A stretch of 64,000 nt of DNA from Bacteroidales bacterium UBA4360 (GCA_002393945.1 DGSO01000020.1:62001-126000), one strand, 5' to 3'. Counted from the stretch's first letter, positions 8,439 to 17,183 are shown. Made by a program: numbers and translations. Notes: a model not told the origin generated them from the sequence alone.

Positions 8439-8469
8439 CAAATATATGAATACTTTTTCGAAACGCAAA
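8439..8469 (-). promoter_or_regulatory. Bacteroidetes promoter for the candidate small RNA
   Basis: Minus strand TTTG (8466-8469), 19-nt spacer, TATATTTG (8439-8446): a full consensus match. The spacer is flanked by a GCGTTTC/GAAACGC inverted repeat (8421-8427 and 8460-8466). Confidence 0.65.
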
Positions 8470-8503
8470 ATTTTTCTAACTTTTCCTTCATTAATAAAAA
8501 TTT

Positions 8504-10705
8504 TTAAAAATTGAGCGCCAACTTCACCGTCCAGTTGCGTGGAGCCTGAGGATAAACGCCGATTCCGGAAGAGACCGTATCCGTAGCCGGATCGTAGCTC
8601 TCCCATCTCCACCCGGAGGCATAGTAAAGGTTATTGAGGAGATTGTTCACATACGCAGAAACTACAAGGGACGAGCGGCCGATGAAAGATACGGTGCGCT
8701 GCACCATCAGGTTCATCACCCCATAGGCCGGAACGGTCATTTCCTCACGCATGGAATTGTCGAGGTACTGTTTTCCCACATATTTGTAATCGGCCGTGAC
8801 TAGCCATTTCCTGGAAGGTGATGCTGAAAGACGTACCATTCCCACCGTGGAAGGAGACATAAGCATGGTGGTCTTCCCGTAATGGACAGCGTGAGTCGCT
8901 GAGTAATCCTCATACGGGACATAGGAGGTATAATCGGCAATCTCGTTGACTGATAGCGTAAGGTTGCCGTCGGCACGGAGCCAGCGGCTCATCTGCCAGG
9001 CGCCGGCAAGTTCAACTCCCCTTCTCCAGGCGCGGGGGACGTTCTCCTTGATGGCATATCCCGAAGACGAGAGCTTTCCCGTTTCAAGCAGCATGTCCGT
9101 ATACTCCATCAGGTATACGTTTGCCGATGCAGAGAGCCTCCTGCCCCCGAACTGCCAGCCCAGTTCGATGTCGGTCATCTTTTCGGGGACTATATCGGCC
9201 CCGTCACCTTTGACGTTCTCCTTGATGTCTCCCCTGCCGGGCTCGCGGTTGCCGAGGGCGACGGACGCAAAGAAACTGTGCCGGCCGAAGAGCGCCTTGA
9301 CGCCTGCCCTGGGGTTGAAGAAATCCCACTTCCTGTGATAATCGAGCATATCGGCAGGGTTTGAGCCGTATTCGATGAAATCGTCGTCCCGGCCGTCAAG
9401 ATCGTAGCCGATGGTTCTGTATTGGAGGTCGGCATAGGCGGTGAGCCATGCGAAGGGATGGTATTCCGCCCTTGCAAAAACGTTGGCTTCCTTTTTCCAA
9501 CCAGTGTTTCCGTACCAGTCCACATCCCCGTAATTGTAGGACGAGCCAAGCTGTTTTGTCCAAAGGAGTTCTCCCCAGTGGCCTCCCCTGTATTTGGAGA
9601 AGTTCACGCCCGCAGTGAGATCTAGCCCGCGCGTGCTGTAGCGGAGATTCGAATTCAGGACCCACAGGTCGTTGTCCATCATCTTGCGGTAAGTCATGTC
9701 GGAACGGGCGGGCGTTCCTTCCGGGAGGTCCGTAAAGCCGTAATTCTTCAGTTTCTTATTGCTTTTATAATACTCGTCGTAGCCTTCTCCATTGGTATAA
9801 TTGAGAGTGGTGCTCCAAGCGAGGTTCGGCCTCAGGGCACGCGTGTAATTGCCCTGGAAATGGTTCTGGACGTAATTGTCTGTCTGGTTGGGATAATAAT
9901 ACACATTCCCCAAATCATCGTAATACTCTCCGGCACCGTTATATGTCCTGTCCTTCTTGTACTGCTCTATGTCTATGCCGTCCCAGGTGATTCCGCTACG
10001 CTGTTTTCCCCTCAGATAAGTAAAACGGAGGGACTGCCCGCGTCCAAGCCAGCCCAGCATGAAAAATGCCGAATTCGACTGCACGAATGCATTCCGGATA
10101 TAACCGTCAGTGGTTCCCTTTGCATACGCCGCGCTTGCATACAGCCCGTGCCTGCTAATTCCGGTCGAACCCGAATGCGTGACCATCTGCGTATCGTATG
10201 AGCCCCAGCTGTGTTCCGTCCTGCCCCAGCCATTAGGCGTTGCAAATGCGGTGTTCATATTGATGCTGGCGCCGAAGGCACCCGCGCCGTTTGCGCTTGT
10301 GCCAAGGCCTCTCTGGACCTGTACGCCGGAAATCAGCGCCGTCAGCGCCGGAATATTAACCCAGAAGACTTCCTGGGACTCGGCGTCATTCAGGGTGATT
10401 CCGTTGAGAGTGACGTTAATCTGGGAGCCTTTGCTGCCGCGGATAGTCATTGCAGAATTGCCGAGACCGGTACCGCCTTCATTGTAAGTAACCACGGAAG
10501 GCAGCAGGTTAAGCGTCATCGGAATTGAATTGGATGGATTCTGGGACTCGAGCTGAGCCTTGCCCATTTCGGAAAAAGTGACAGGAGTGTTCTTTCCTGC
10601 ACGGGATGCAGATACAACAACGGAGTCCAGGCGTTCAACCTTCTCCTGTGCCGATGCAACGGCACACACGGCAGCCAGAACTGCCACAAAGCATAGTTTT
10701 TTCAT
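8504..10705 (-). CDS. TonB-dependent outer membrane receptor, probably for thiamine
   Basis: 733 residues. A signal peptide (MKKLCFVAVLAAVCAVASA) precedes a plug domain (about 25-150) with the conserved AMTIRGSKGSQINVTLNGITLND region and VQRGLGTSANGAGAFGASIN, then a 22-strand type beta barrel with many aromatic-ended strands and a final NWTVKLALNF. There is no N-terminal CarboxypepD-like domain, so it is not of the SusC type. The gene is directly preceded by a TPP riboswitch, which makes thiamine or a thiamine precursor the likely substrate; the protein itself does not tell. The upstream minus-strand gene, a glutaminyl cyclase-like lipoprotein, ends within the riboswitch. Confidence 0.9.
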   Translation of the reverse strand: MKKLCFVAVLAAVCAVASAQEKVERLDSVVVSASRAGKNTPVTFSEMGKAQLESQNPSNSIPMTLNLLPSVVTYNEGGTGLGNSAMTIRGSKGSQINVTLNGITLNDAESQEVFWVNIPALTALISGVQVQRGLGTSANGAGAFGASINMNTAFATPNGWGRTEHSWGSYDTQMVTHSGSTGISRHGLYASAAYAKGTTDGYIRNAFVQSNSAFFMLGWLGRGQSLRFTYLRGKQRSGITWDGIDIEQYKKDRTYNGAGEYYDDLGNVYYYPNQTDNYVQNHFQGNYTRALRPNLAWSTTLNYTNGEGYDEYYKSNKKLKNYGFTDLPEGTPARSDMTYRKMMDNDLWVLNSNLRYSTRGLDLTAGVNFSKYRGGHWGELLWTKQLGSSYNYGDVDWYGNTGWKKEANVFARAEYHPFAWLTAYADLQYRTIGYDLDGRDDDFIEYGSNPADMLDYHRKWDFFNPRAGVKALFGRHSFFASVALGNREPGRGDIKENVKGDGADIVPEKMTDIELGWQFGGRRLSASANVYLMEYTDMLLETGKLSSSGYAIKENVPRAWRRGVELAGAWQMSRWLRADGNLTLSVNEIADYTSYVPYEDYSATHAVHYGKTTMLMSPSTVGMVRLSASPSRKWLVTADYKYVGKQYLDNSMREEMTVPAYGVMNLMVQRTVSFIGRSSLVVSAYVNNLLNNLYYASGWRWESYDPATDTVSSGIGVYPQAPRNWTVKLALNF

Positions 10706-10789
10706 AAATCCTTACGGCGGTATCAACCGCATCAAGTTCAAAGGGTGTAATCTCAATCGGGAGTTTCCCGATACCCCTATATAATTTAT
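10704..10789 (-). promoter_or_regulatory. TPP riboswitch (THI element)
   Basis: Read on the minus strand it has AGGGGTATCGGG, then TTGAGATTACACCC, then TGAACTTGATGCGGTTGATACC and GCCGTAAGGA, matching the order and core bases of the thiamine pyrophosphate aptamer (GGGG, CTGAGA, ACCC, TGAACCTGATCTGG, ATACC, GAGGGA). An ATAAAT at 10784-10789 can pair with ATTTAT at 10704-10709 to close P1; that pairing would include the first two bases of the receptor's ATG. No terminator lies between aptamer and start, so control is probably translational. Confidence 0.9.
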
Positions 10790-11538
10790 TTTTTCAATTC
10801 AATCCTATACATCCGCGGCCAGTTCTTGCCCGTCAGGTAGACATGGCCCTCCGAATCCACGGCTATGCCGTTAAGCACATCTGTATCCTTGGTCCTGAGA
10901 CTCGCGGGCAGAAGTCCCCTGCAGTCTACCGTTGCCTCCACCTTGCCGTTTGAGGGATTGATGATGGCAATCATGTCTGACGTATAGACATTGGCCCAGA
11001 TCTTCCCGTCTATCCATTCCAGTTCGTTAAGGTACTGAAGGCTTCTGTCACGGAGTGTCACGCGAAGACGCTTCTGAACCTTGAGGTTGCTGTCAAGGAA
11101 ATAGAGCGTAGAGGTGCCGTCGCTTGCGATGAGCTGTTTTCCGTCGGTGGTGAGTCCCCATCCTTCACGCGGATATGCCAGCGTAGCCTTGTAGGTGAGC
11201 GTTTTCGCATCGTACCTGAAGGCCAGCTTGTTTGTCCAGGTGAGGACATAAAGGTCATCGCCAAGGATCACGGAGCCCTCACCGAAATACTTCGATGACA
11301 GCTTCTTGATTGCCGTCACTTCCCCGGTCTCAAGGTCCACGGTACGGATTGAACTCTCTCCCCACTGCCCGGTGGTCTCGTACAGCACCCCGTCATGGAA
11401 GAACAGCCCCTGCGTGTAAGCATGGACATCGTGAGGGTACTCTGCCGTCACCTTTACCTTATACTCCTTCACCTGCGCACTTGAACAGGCGGAAATCAGG
11501 AGCCCGGCAACCAGGCCTATTATGCTGTTGATTCTCAT
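10786..11538 (-). CDS. Glutaminyl-peptide cyclotransferase-like lipoprotein
   Basis: 250 residues. MRINSIIGLVAGLLISACSS is a lipoprotein signal with the lipobox ISAC. The rest matches the plant/bacterial type glutamine cyclotransferase family, a five-bladed propeller: HDVHAYTQGLFFHDGVLYETTGQWGESSI, YFGEGSVILGDDLYVLTWTN, REGWGLTTDGKQLIASDGTS, LNELEWIDGKIWANVY and LNGIAVDSEGHVYLTGKNW. The enzyme would turn N-terminal glutamine to pyroglutamate on exported proteins. Its TAA stop overlaps the 5' strand of the riboswitch P1 helix. A promoter with a short leader (9 nt) lies just upstream. Confidence 0.88.
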   Translation of the reverse strand: MRINSIIGLVAGLLISACSSAQVKEYKVKVTAEYPHDVHAYTQGLFFHDGVLYETTGQWGESSIRTVDLETGEVTAIKKLSSKYFGEGSVILGDDLYVLTWTNKLAFRYDAKTLTYKATLAYPREGWGLTTDGKQLIASDGTSTLYFLDSNLKVQKRLRVTLRDRSLQYLNELEWIDGKIWANVYTSDMIAIINPSNGKVEATVDCRGLLPASLRTKDTDVLNGIAVDSEGHVYLTGKNWPRMYRIELKK

Positions 11539-11547
11539 AAGCGGTCA

Positions 11548-11579
11548 CAAATTTAGCAAACTTTGGGACTATTTGCAAA
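11548..11579 (-). promoter_or_regulatory. Promoter for the glutaminyl cyclase gene
   Basis: Minus strand TTTG (11576-11579), 20-nt spacer, TAAATTTG (11548-11555). Only 9 nt separate the -7 box from the ATG at 11538, leaving a leader of a few nucleotides. Confidence 0.65.
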
Positions 11580-11603
11580 ATCGGTGCGGTTTAAGTAACT
11601 TTG
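11572..11603 (+). promoter_or_regulatory. Promoter for rnpB
   Basis: TTTG (11572-11575), 20-nt spacer, TAACTTTG (11596-11603), placing the start close to the RNA 5' end at about 11611. The -33 TTTG and that of the divergent promoter form one palindrome, TTTGCAAA (11572-11579). Confidence 0.75.
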
Positions 11604-11610
11604 CCACGCT

Positions 11611-11929
11611 AAAAAAGGCAGGACGATCTGTCGCGGCGCTTCGGCGCTGAGGAAAGTCCGCACAGGAAAGGGCGCCCGTCTGCGGAAAGCGCAGCAGGGA
11701 GTAATCTTTGGCACGCGATAACAGAAAACAACCGCCGCAAGGCAAGGGTGAAAACGCGGGGTAAGAGCCCACGACTATGCATGGCGACATGCAAAGGGTA
11801 TCGCACACGGGCCTGCAAGACCAAATATACCGGCAGATTAAGGGCTGCCCGCTCTTTGCCGGGGGGTAGGTTGCGAAGATAAATGACAGATTCAAAAACA
11901 GAAAGCGGCTTACGGCCCTGCCTTTTTTG
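11611..11929 (+). ncRNA. rnpB: RNase P RNA
   Basis: Catalytic RNA that matures tRNA 5' ends. The conserved elements are in order: GAGGAAAGTCCGCAC near the 5' end (11650s), GGGTGAAAACGCGGGGTAAGA split across the J11/12 region, GAGCCCAC, and AGATAAATGACA near the 3' end (11877-11888), the universal CR I-CR V set. The ends AAAAAAGGCAGG (from 11611) and CCTGCCTTTTTT (to about 11928) pair to form P1. Ends are set by this pairing and are accurate to a few bases. Confidence 0.93.
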
Positions 11930-11954
11930 TAAAGAAACAGTTAACTTATACAAT

Positions 11955-13292
11955 ATGGTAACAATTGATGTAAAAGGCTGCGCATCCTTTGCCGATGCCG
12001 CCTCCCTGAAAGCCTACACCGCCAAGGCCCTCGAAGCCTTTGACGTTCTCGAATCAGAAAAAGGCGCAGGCAACGACTTCCTTGGCTGGAAGCACCTCCC
12101 CTCTGAAATCCCCGCTGAGATGCTCAATGACATTGACACCATCTGCAAAAACTGGAAAGCAAAAGGCGTAGACCTCGTGATTGCCATCGGCATCGGAGGA
12201 AGCTACCTTGGAGCAAAGTGCGTCATCGAGGCCCTTAGCCACAATTTCGCAAAGCAGCTCAAAAAGAAGGACGCCCCCGAGGTCGTCTTCGCCGGAAACA
12301 ACCTCTCCGAGGAATATCTCGCCGAACTCATGGACCTTGCTGCAGAACGCAACGTTGCAGCCATTGTCATATCCAAGAGCGGTACCACAACCGAACCCGC
12401 CGTCGCCTTCCGTATCGTCAAGCAGTATATCGAAGAGCGTTACGGCAAGGCAGATGCAGCATCCCGCATCGTAGCCATTACCGATGCAAAGAAGGGTGCT
12501 CTCAAAACCCTTTCCACCCAGGAGGGATACAAGACTTTTGTCGTTCCTGACAATGTGGGCGGCCGTTTCTCGGTTCTCACCCCGGTGGGACTCCTTCCCA
12601 TCGCAGCCGCCGGCCTCGACGTCAAGGGACTCATCGAAGGCGCCCTCGAAGCAGAGAAAGCCCTCGCCGTCAAATCTGAAGAGAACCCCGCAGTCGTATA
12701 TGCCGCTGTGCGCAATATGCTTCATTCCCAGTGCGGCAAGTCAATTGAAATCCTCGTGAACTACAACCCCAAGCTCACTTATGTGGCAGAATGGTGGAAG
12801 CAGCTCTACGGCGAATCAGAAGGCAAGGACGGCAAGGGCATCTTCCCCGCCAGCGTCAACAACACCGCAGACCTTCACTCCATGGGTCAGTTCATCCAGG
12901 AAGGCTCCAGAGTCATGTTTGAAACCGTCCTCCACGTAGAAAAGGCCCAGAGGAACGTCGTTATCGGCACGGATGAGCAGAATCTCGACCAGCTCAACTT
13001 CCTTGCAGGAAAGCACGTCGAGCACTGCAACCACATGGCAGAACTGGGCACCAGGCTCGCCCACATCGACGGTGGAGTTCCCCAGATAAGCATATGCATG
13101 GAAAAGGTGGACGCAAAGAACCTCGGTTCACTCCTCTATTTCTTCGAGTTCGCATGCGGCATCAGCGCATACACCCTTGGCGTGAATCCTTTCAACCAGC
13201 CCGGTGTAGAGGCCTACAAGAAGAACATGTTCGCGCTTCTGGAAAAGCCCGGCTACGAAGAAGCCACAAAGGCAATCAAGGAGAGAATCTAA
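11955..13292 (+). CDS. pgi: Glucose-6-phosphate isomerase
   Basis: 445 residues from the ATG at 11955. A longer in-frame reading from 11883 would start inside rnpB and adds residues with no relation to the family, so it is rejected. Interconverts glucose-6-phosphate and fructose-6-phosphate in glycolysis. Signatures: IAIGIGGSYLGAKCVIEAL, the phosphate-loop VISKSGTTTEPAVAFRI, and NVGGRFSVLTPVGLLPIA; GVNPFNQPGVEAYKKNMF near the end carries the catalytic lysine. Only 26 nt separate it from the rnpB 3' end, with no terminator or promoter seen between. It overlaps recX by 4 nt at the convergent 3' ends. Confidence 0.97.
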   Translation: MVTIDVKGCASFADAASLKAYTAKALEAFDVLESEKGAGNDFLGWKHLPSEIPAEMLNDIDTICKNWKAKGVDLVIAIGIGGSYLGAKCVIEALSHNFAKQLKKKDAPEVVFAGNNLSEEYLAELMDLAAERNVAAIVISKSGTTTEPAVAFRIVKQYIEERYGKADAASRIVAITDAKKGALKTLSTQEGYKTFVVPDNVGGRFSVLTPVGLLPIAAAGLDVKGLIEGALEAEKALAVKSEENPAVVYAAVRNMLHSQCGKSIEILVNYNPKLTYVAEWWKQLYGESEGKDGKGIFPASVNNTADLHSMGQFIQEGSRVMFETVLHVEKAQRNVVIGTDEQNLDQLNFLAGKHVEHCNHMAELGTRLAHIDGGVPQISICMEKVDAKNLGSLLYFFEFACGISAYTLGVNPFNQPGVEAYKKNMFALLEKPGYEEATKAIKERI

Positions 13293-13750
13293 TCCTCCCC
13301 CTTCATAACGGAATCTACGGCGGCGGCAACGTCGCCGTATTCGTATCCCCTCGAGAGTGCAAACTTCAGGAGCTTGAGCCTGCACTGAGGATCTCCCTTG
13401 AGGGAACGATACTTTGCAGCAACCACGCTTTCAAGCTTTCGCGCCGCCTTGGGCTCCTCGATCTCTGACATTCCTGAAGCGATGTCGGCATCGGAAATGC
13501 CCTTTGAGCGAAGCTGGAAGCGGATTTTCACCGGTCCCCAGCCCTGGATGGACGCCTTTTCACGGGCGAAGGCAGAGGCATAGCGCGCATCGTCTACGTA
13601 TTTATCGGCAACGAGGGAGTCTACCACGCGCTTTGCCGCCGACGTGTCCCCTTCCAGGTCCCTGAGGGCCTTGGTATACATCTGGCTCCTGCAGTATTCA
13701 GCCTTGGAGCAAAGCCGCTGCAAACGGGAAAGACACTTTTCGTAATCCAT
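13289..13750 (-). CDS. recX: Regulatory protein RecX
   Basis: 153 residues, normal for RecX, which caps and inhibits RecA filaments. It has the three-helix repeats of the family: LQRLCSKAEYCRSQMYTKAL, VDSLVADKYVDDARYASAFAREKASIQGWGPVKIRFQLRSKGISDADI and the final CRLKLLKFALSRGYEYGDV. The recA gene is 3.5 kb away on the other strand. It follows the patatin gene by 5 nt and is the last gene of the rlmN-patatin-recX run. Confidence 0.85.
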   Translation of the reverse strand: MDYEKCLSRLQRLCSKAEYCRSQMYTKALRDLEGDTSAAKRVVDSLVADKYVDDARYASAFAREKASIQGWGPVKIRFQLRSKGISDADIASGMSEIEEPKAARKLESVVAAKYRSLKGDPQCRLKLLKFALSRGYEYGDVAAAVDSVMKGED

Positions 13751-13755
13751 GCGTA

Positions 13756-16128
13756 TCAGAAATTGAATCCAAGGGCGAAGTACGCACCTATCTTCTCAGA
13801 AAGCGAATTGTAGTGGAGAGTGAGCCTGACAGGGCCGATAATGGTATTGTATGCATACGAGATGCCGGCACCCCAGAGGAGTTCACCCTCCGAAATAGCT
13901 TTAAATGCATCGAAATCGTAGCATACGTTGCCTGTCGCAGTCAGATAATGATTACTGCCAAGCCTGAGCCTAGTATCCATCCTGCCCACAGCCATGTTGT
14001 TTCTTCTGAAAGCGGCGTTGTTTATGCCGATGAAAGGAACCTGCTGGTCTATATACCTGCCGCGGAATTCGCTTCCTATGACATTTGCGTACGGTAGGGG
14101 TATGTTTTCTCCGATAATGGACCTGCCATATACCTGAGGGATGAAAGCCAGTCTGCCAAGGGTCAGGGGCAGCTTCGCATCAAAGGACACGACGCCGAAA
14201 TAGTTCTTCTCCGAGGAGAAAAGATCCGTAAGGACCTCTGCACCTATTCCTGCCGACATTCCCCTCTCAGGGAAATACCCGTTGTCCAGACTTTCTTTCC
14301 TTACCGATGCGAAGAGGCTCTGCCAGTCCCCTTCCATCGCCGCGGCGTCATATTGTCCGACTACGGTGTCCGCCACCAGCTTTGTAGTATTATGGTAGGA
14401 ATTCCTGATACCCAGGCTGTATTCGTTGCGTCCCTCGAACTTGTTGGAGATATACAGTTCCTGGAACGTGTTCAGGAACGTAGTATTGAAATAATTGGTA
14501 CCGAGTATGACCGATGTCCTGTCCGTCCAGCGCAACTGTCCCCTCAGATGCACTGACGGGAAATTGGGCGTCACATAGGATGCATGCACATCCAGATAAG
14601 GATTGGTGCCGATTTTTGCAGTGACGTCCAACGAAGGGCCGCCCAGCGCATTCGTATTCAGGCCGAAGTTCAACAAGGCCGACACTATCTCCTCCGTATC
14701 TATCCTCATGCCGATTCCGAAACGGTGCACAGGGCCCTTCTGGCAGTGAATCCTAAGCCGATAAGGTTCCTCCGTGCCAAGGAGTTCGTAATTGATAAAA
14801 TCAAATACGCCGCTGCCGAAAACAGCCGCCACGTCATCGTCCAGAATCCTGGTATTCACCAGCGAGCTGTCCTTGATATAAAGCTGCCTCCGGATATAGT
14901 TTGCGTCCTTCTCCCTGAGTCCCGTTATCTCTACCCTGTCGATGAGAACCGGCTTCCGGGAGATGTCCCTTGCAGGTTTTCCATGAAGTTTCAAGCCCTC
15001 GCCGCCGATAATGCGCCTGAGCGAATCCAGCTGCGGAGCGCAGGCTTCCGCGGCATTGTAGCCCCTCAGGAGCATGAACTCCACGGCCGTATCGTCGAAG
15101 CTCATCATGTTGAACTCCTTAAGATCCGGCTTTATCGTCAGGTCCACCGATGCCATGCTCCTTTCGAAGGAATCCACAGAGTACATCCTTATGGCACCCT
15201 GGACGATGCTCATTATGCTTTTTGCATTGCCACGGCTGGCTGCAGGTACATCCCGGAGCTCGATGCCGATAACGATATCGGCCCCAAGGTCCTTTGCAAT
15301 GTCGGCAGGGAAATTGTTCCTCATGCCGCCGTCAACCAGCACCATGCCGCCGGTCTGAACCGGAGCGAAGAGGCCAGGGATGGACATCGTAGCCCTCAGG
15401 GCCATGTTGATGTTTCCGCTGTGCCAGACCTTGGCCTTTCCGGAGATAAGGTCTGTGGAGACGCATGCAAACGGAATGGGGAACTTGAAGAAATCCGTCG
15501 AGTCGGAATAGCCCACTGTCCTCGAGGAAATGATATGATTGACATTCTCTCCATAAGCGACTCCGGTAGGGAGACTGGAGATAAGGTTGTCCAGAACCAT
15601 GCTGGTGGCATCTTCAATTGCAGTTGCGCTCGTGAACATGCCGTCCGTTATGTCTGAAATACTCTGTGAAAGGTCCTCGTGACGGTAATAGAAAGGGAAA
15701 GACAGGGCATACTTTTCCTTGTAGGCCTTGCGGTGATATGGAACGAACTGCGGGTCTACTTTGTCAGAAAGGGCCATCGACCAGTCTATCTCACGTATCA
15801 GTTCTTCCAGTTCCCCGGGGGTATAGCCGAGTGCGTAGAAACCGCCCAGAAGGCCTCCCACGCTGGTTCCAAGGACCATATCTATAGGGAAATTGTACTG
15901 CTCCATATACTTCAGTGCGCCCACGGTTGCCGCTCCCTTGGCGCCGCCTCCGGACAGGACCAGGGCAACGACGGGACGGTGCCGGCGGATGCTGTCTGAG
16001 CGGGCGCGCATGTATGCAACGGCTGCATCATCGGAGGGATCCAGGCCAAAGCCTGCCGATGAGAGTTCCTGGGCCACGGCGGCTGCGGCCGTAAATGACA
16101 GGAATATGGATAGCAGTATCTTTTTCAT
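13756..16128 (-). CDS. Patatin-like phospholipase with Omp85 barrel
   Basis: 790 residues. A signal peptide (to AAAVAQ, residue 20) precedes a patatin domain (about 50-330) with the oxyanion loop SGGGAKG (59-65), nucleophile elbow GTSVGG (S89) and the catalytic LVDGGMRNNFP motif. A POTRA-like segment follows (VEITGLREKDANYIRRQLYIKDSS), then a C-terminal surface-antigen/Omp85 type barrel of about 350 residues ending IGAYFALGFNF. This is the type V-d autotransporter (PlpD-like) layout: the lipase would be exported through its own barrel. The start overlaps the rlmN stop by 4 nt. Confidence 0.92.
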   Translation of the reverse strand: MKKILLSIFLSFTAAAAVAQELSSAGFGLDPSDDAAVAYMRARSDSIRRHRPVVALVLSGGGAKGAATVGALKYMEQYNFPIDMVLGTSVGGLLGGFYALGYTPGELEELIREIDWSMALSDKVDPQFVPYHRKAYKEKYALSFPFYYRHEDLSQSISDITDGMFTSATAIEDATSMVLDNLISSLPTGVAYGENVNHIISSRTVGYSDSTDFFKFPIPFACVSTDLISGKAKVWHSGNINMALRATMSIPGLFAPVQTGGMVLVDGGMRNNFPADIAKDLGADIVIGIELRDVPAASRGNAKSIMSIVQGAIRMYSVDSFERSMASVDLTIKPDLKEFNMMSFDDTAVEFMLLRGYNAAEACAPQLDSLRRIIGGEGLKLHGKPARDISRKPVLIDRVEITGLREKDANYIRRQLYIKDSSLVNTRILDDDVAAVFGSGVFDFINYELLGTEEPYRLRIHCQKGPVHRFGIGMRIDTEEIVSALLNFGLNTNALGGPSLDVTAKIGTNPYLDVHASYVTPNFPSVHLRGQLRWTDRTSVILGTNYFNTTFLNTFQELYISNKFEGRNEYSLGIRNSYHNTTKLVADTVVGQYDAAAMEGDWQSLFASVRKESLDNGYFPERGMSAGIGAEVLTDLFSSEKNYFGVVSFDAKLPLTLGRLAFIPQVYGRSIIGENIPLPYANVIGSEFRGRYIDQQVPFIGINNAAFRRNNMAVGRMDTRLRLGSNHYLTATGNVCYDFDAFKAISEGELLWGAGISYAYNTIIGPVRLTLHYNSLSEKIGAYFALGFNF

Positions 16129-17150
16129 TTCTCTTTGTGTTTTCCGGCAAGAAGGCCGCAGGCCGCATAGATATCCTCTCCCCTTGAGGCTCTTATCGTT
16201 GCCATTACCCCAAGAGCGTTGAGACGGTCACGGAAGGCGGTCATTTCGGCCTCGGAAGCCGGTGAATAAGGGAAATCGGGAATCTTATGGAAACGGATCA
16301 GATTCACCCTGCACTCAAGGCCGCGGAGCAGTTTCGACAGCTCCTTGGCATGGGCGGGAGTATCATTCCATCCCTTGAATACAGTATATTCGAAACTCAC
16401 ACGGCGCTGGCCGGTGAAATCATACTTGCGAATGAGGTCGAGTATCTCCCTCGTAGGGAAAGCTTTCTCCACAGGCATCATTTCCACCCTCTCTACCGGA
16501 TAGGGATTGTGAAGGCTCACTGCCAGATGGCACTTGGACTGGTCCAGGAACTCCTTCAGGCGCGGAAGTACGCCGATGGTGCTCAGCGTGATGCGCTTCG
16601 GACTCCATGCAAAGCCCCATGGTGCCGTTAGTATTTCCAGCGTCTTCTTCACGTTCTCCCAGTTGTCAAGAGGCTCTCCCATGCCCATGAAAACGGTTCC
16701 GGTGAGCTCTTCGGCCTCATCTACGGCAAGAAACTGGGAGATGATATCGGCAACGGAAAGACTGCCGTGAAAGCCCTGGCGGCCTGTCATGCAGAATTTG
16801 CAGCCCATTTTGCAGCCGGCCTGGGAACTGACGCAAAGGGTTTTGCGGTCCCCGTCGGGAATCATCACGGCCTCCACCGCATTGGAAGGGTCGCCGTCTA
16901 CCGGGAACAGGTATTTGCGGGTGCCGTCGGATGAAGTGCGCACATCGACAGGCATGGCGATTCCCACCTCATATTTCTCGGAGAGTTTCTCCCTTGCAGC
17001 CTTGGAAAGATTGGTCATGGCATCCAGGGATGAAGCCCTTTTATGGTATATCCACTCCCCTATCTGCCTCCCGGCAAAAGCCGGCAGGCCTTCCGAAACG
17101 GCAATACTTACAAGCTCATCGGGAGTTTTCCCGCAAAGTCGAATTTTCAT
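16125..17150 (-). CDS. rlmN: 23S rRNA (adenine2503-C2)-methyltransferase RlmN
   Basis: 341 residues. Radical SAM enzyme that methylates A2503 of 23S rRNA and A37 of some tRNAs. The cluster motif CKMGCKFC gives C113, C117 and C120. Other family features are GEWIYHKRASSLDAMTNLSKAAR near the N-terminus, GMGEPLDNWENV, and FEYTVFKGWNDTPAHAKEL; the second catalytic cysteine is in the C-terminal AACGLLAGK. The -7 box TAAATTTG is only 4 nt from the ATG, so the mRNA is probably leaderless. Confidence 0.95.
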   Translation of the reverse strand: MKIRLCGKTPDELVSIAVSEGLPAFAGRQIGEWIYHKRASSLDAMTNLSKAAREKLSEKYEVGIAMPVDVRTSSDGTRKYLFPVDGDPSNAVEAVMIPDGDRKTLCVSSQAGCKMGCKFCMTGRQGFHGSLSVADIISQFLAVDEAEELTGTVFMGMGEPLDNWENVKKTLEILTAPWGFAWSPKRITLSTIGVLPRLKEFLDQSKCHLAVSLHNPYPVERVEMMPVEKAFPTREILDLIRKYDFTGQRRVSFEYTVFKGWNDTPAHAKELSKLLRGLECRVNLIRFHKIPDFPYSPASEAEMTAFRDRLNALGVMATIRASRGEDIYAACGLLAGKHKEK

Positions 17151-17154
17151 GTTG

Positions 17155-17162
17155 CAAATTTA
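17155..17162 (-). promoter_or_regulatory. -7 box for rlmN, leaderless arrangement
   Basis: TAAATTTG on the minus strand, followed by CAAC and then the ATG. A start site 4-5 nt after the box would coincide with the A of the start codon. No matching -33 element is obvious. Confidence 0.55.
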
Positions 17163-17183
17163 CGATAATTCGGGAGATTTTCA

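Noticed and set aside
11883..11954. N-terminal extension of pgi
   Set aside because: It would begin inside the conserved 3' part of RNase P RNA and adds residues unrelated to the family.
14584..15657. Plus-strand frame of 357 codons opposite the patatin gene
   Set aside because: Shadow of the high-GC coding strand; no signal, motif, promoter or neighbour supports it, while the opposite frame has full domain motifs.
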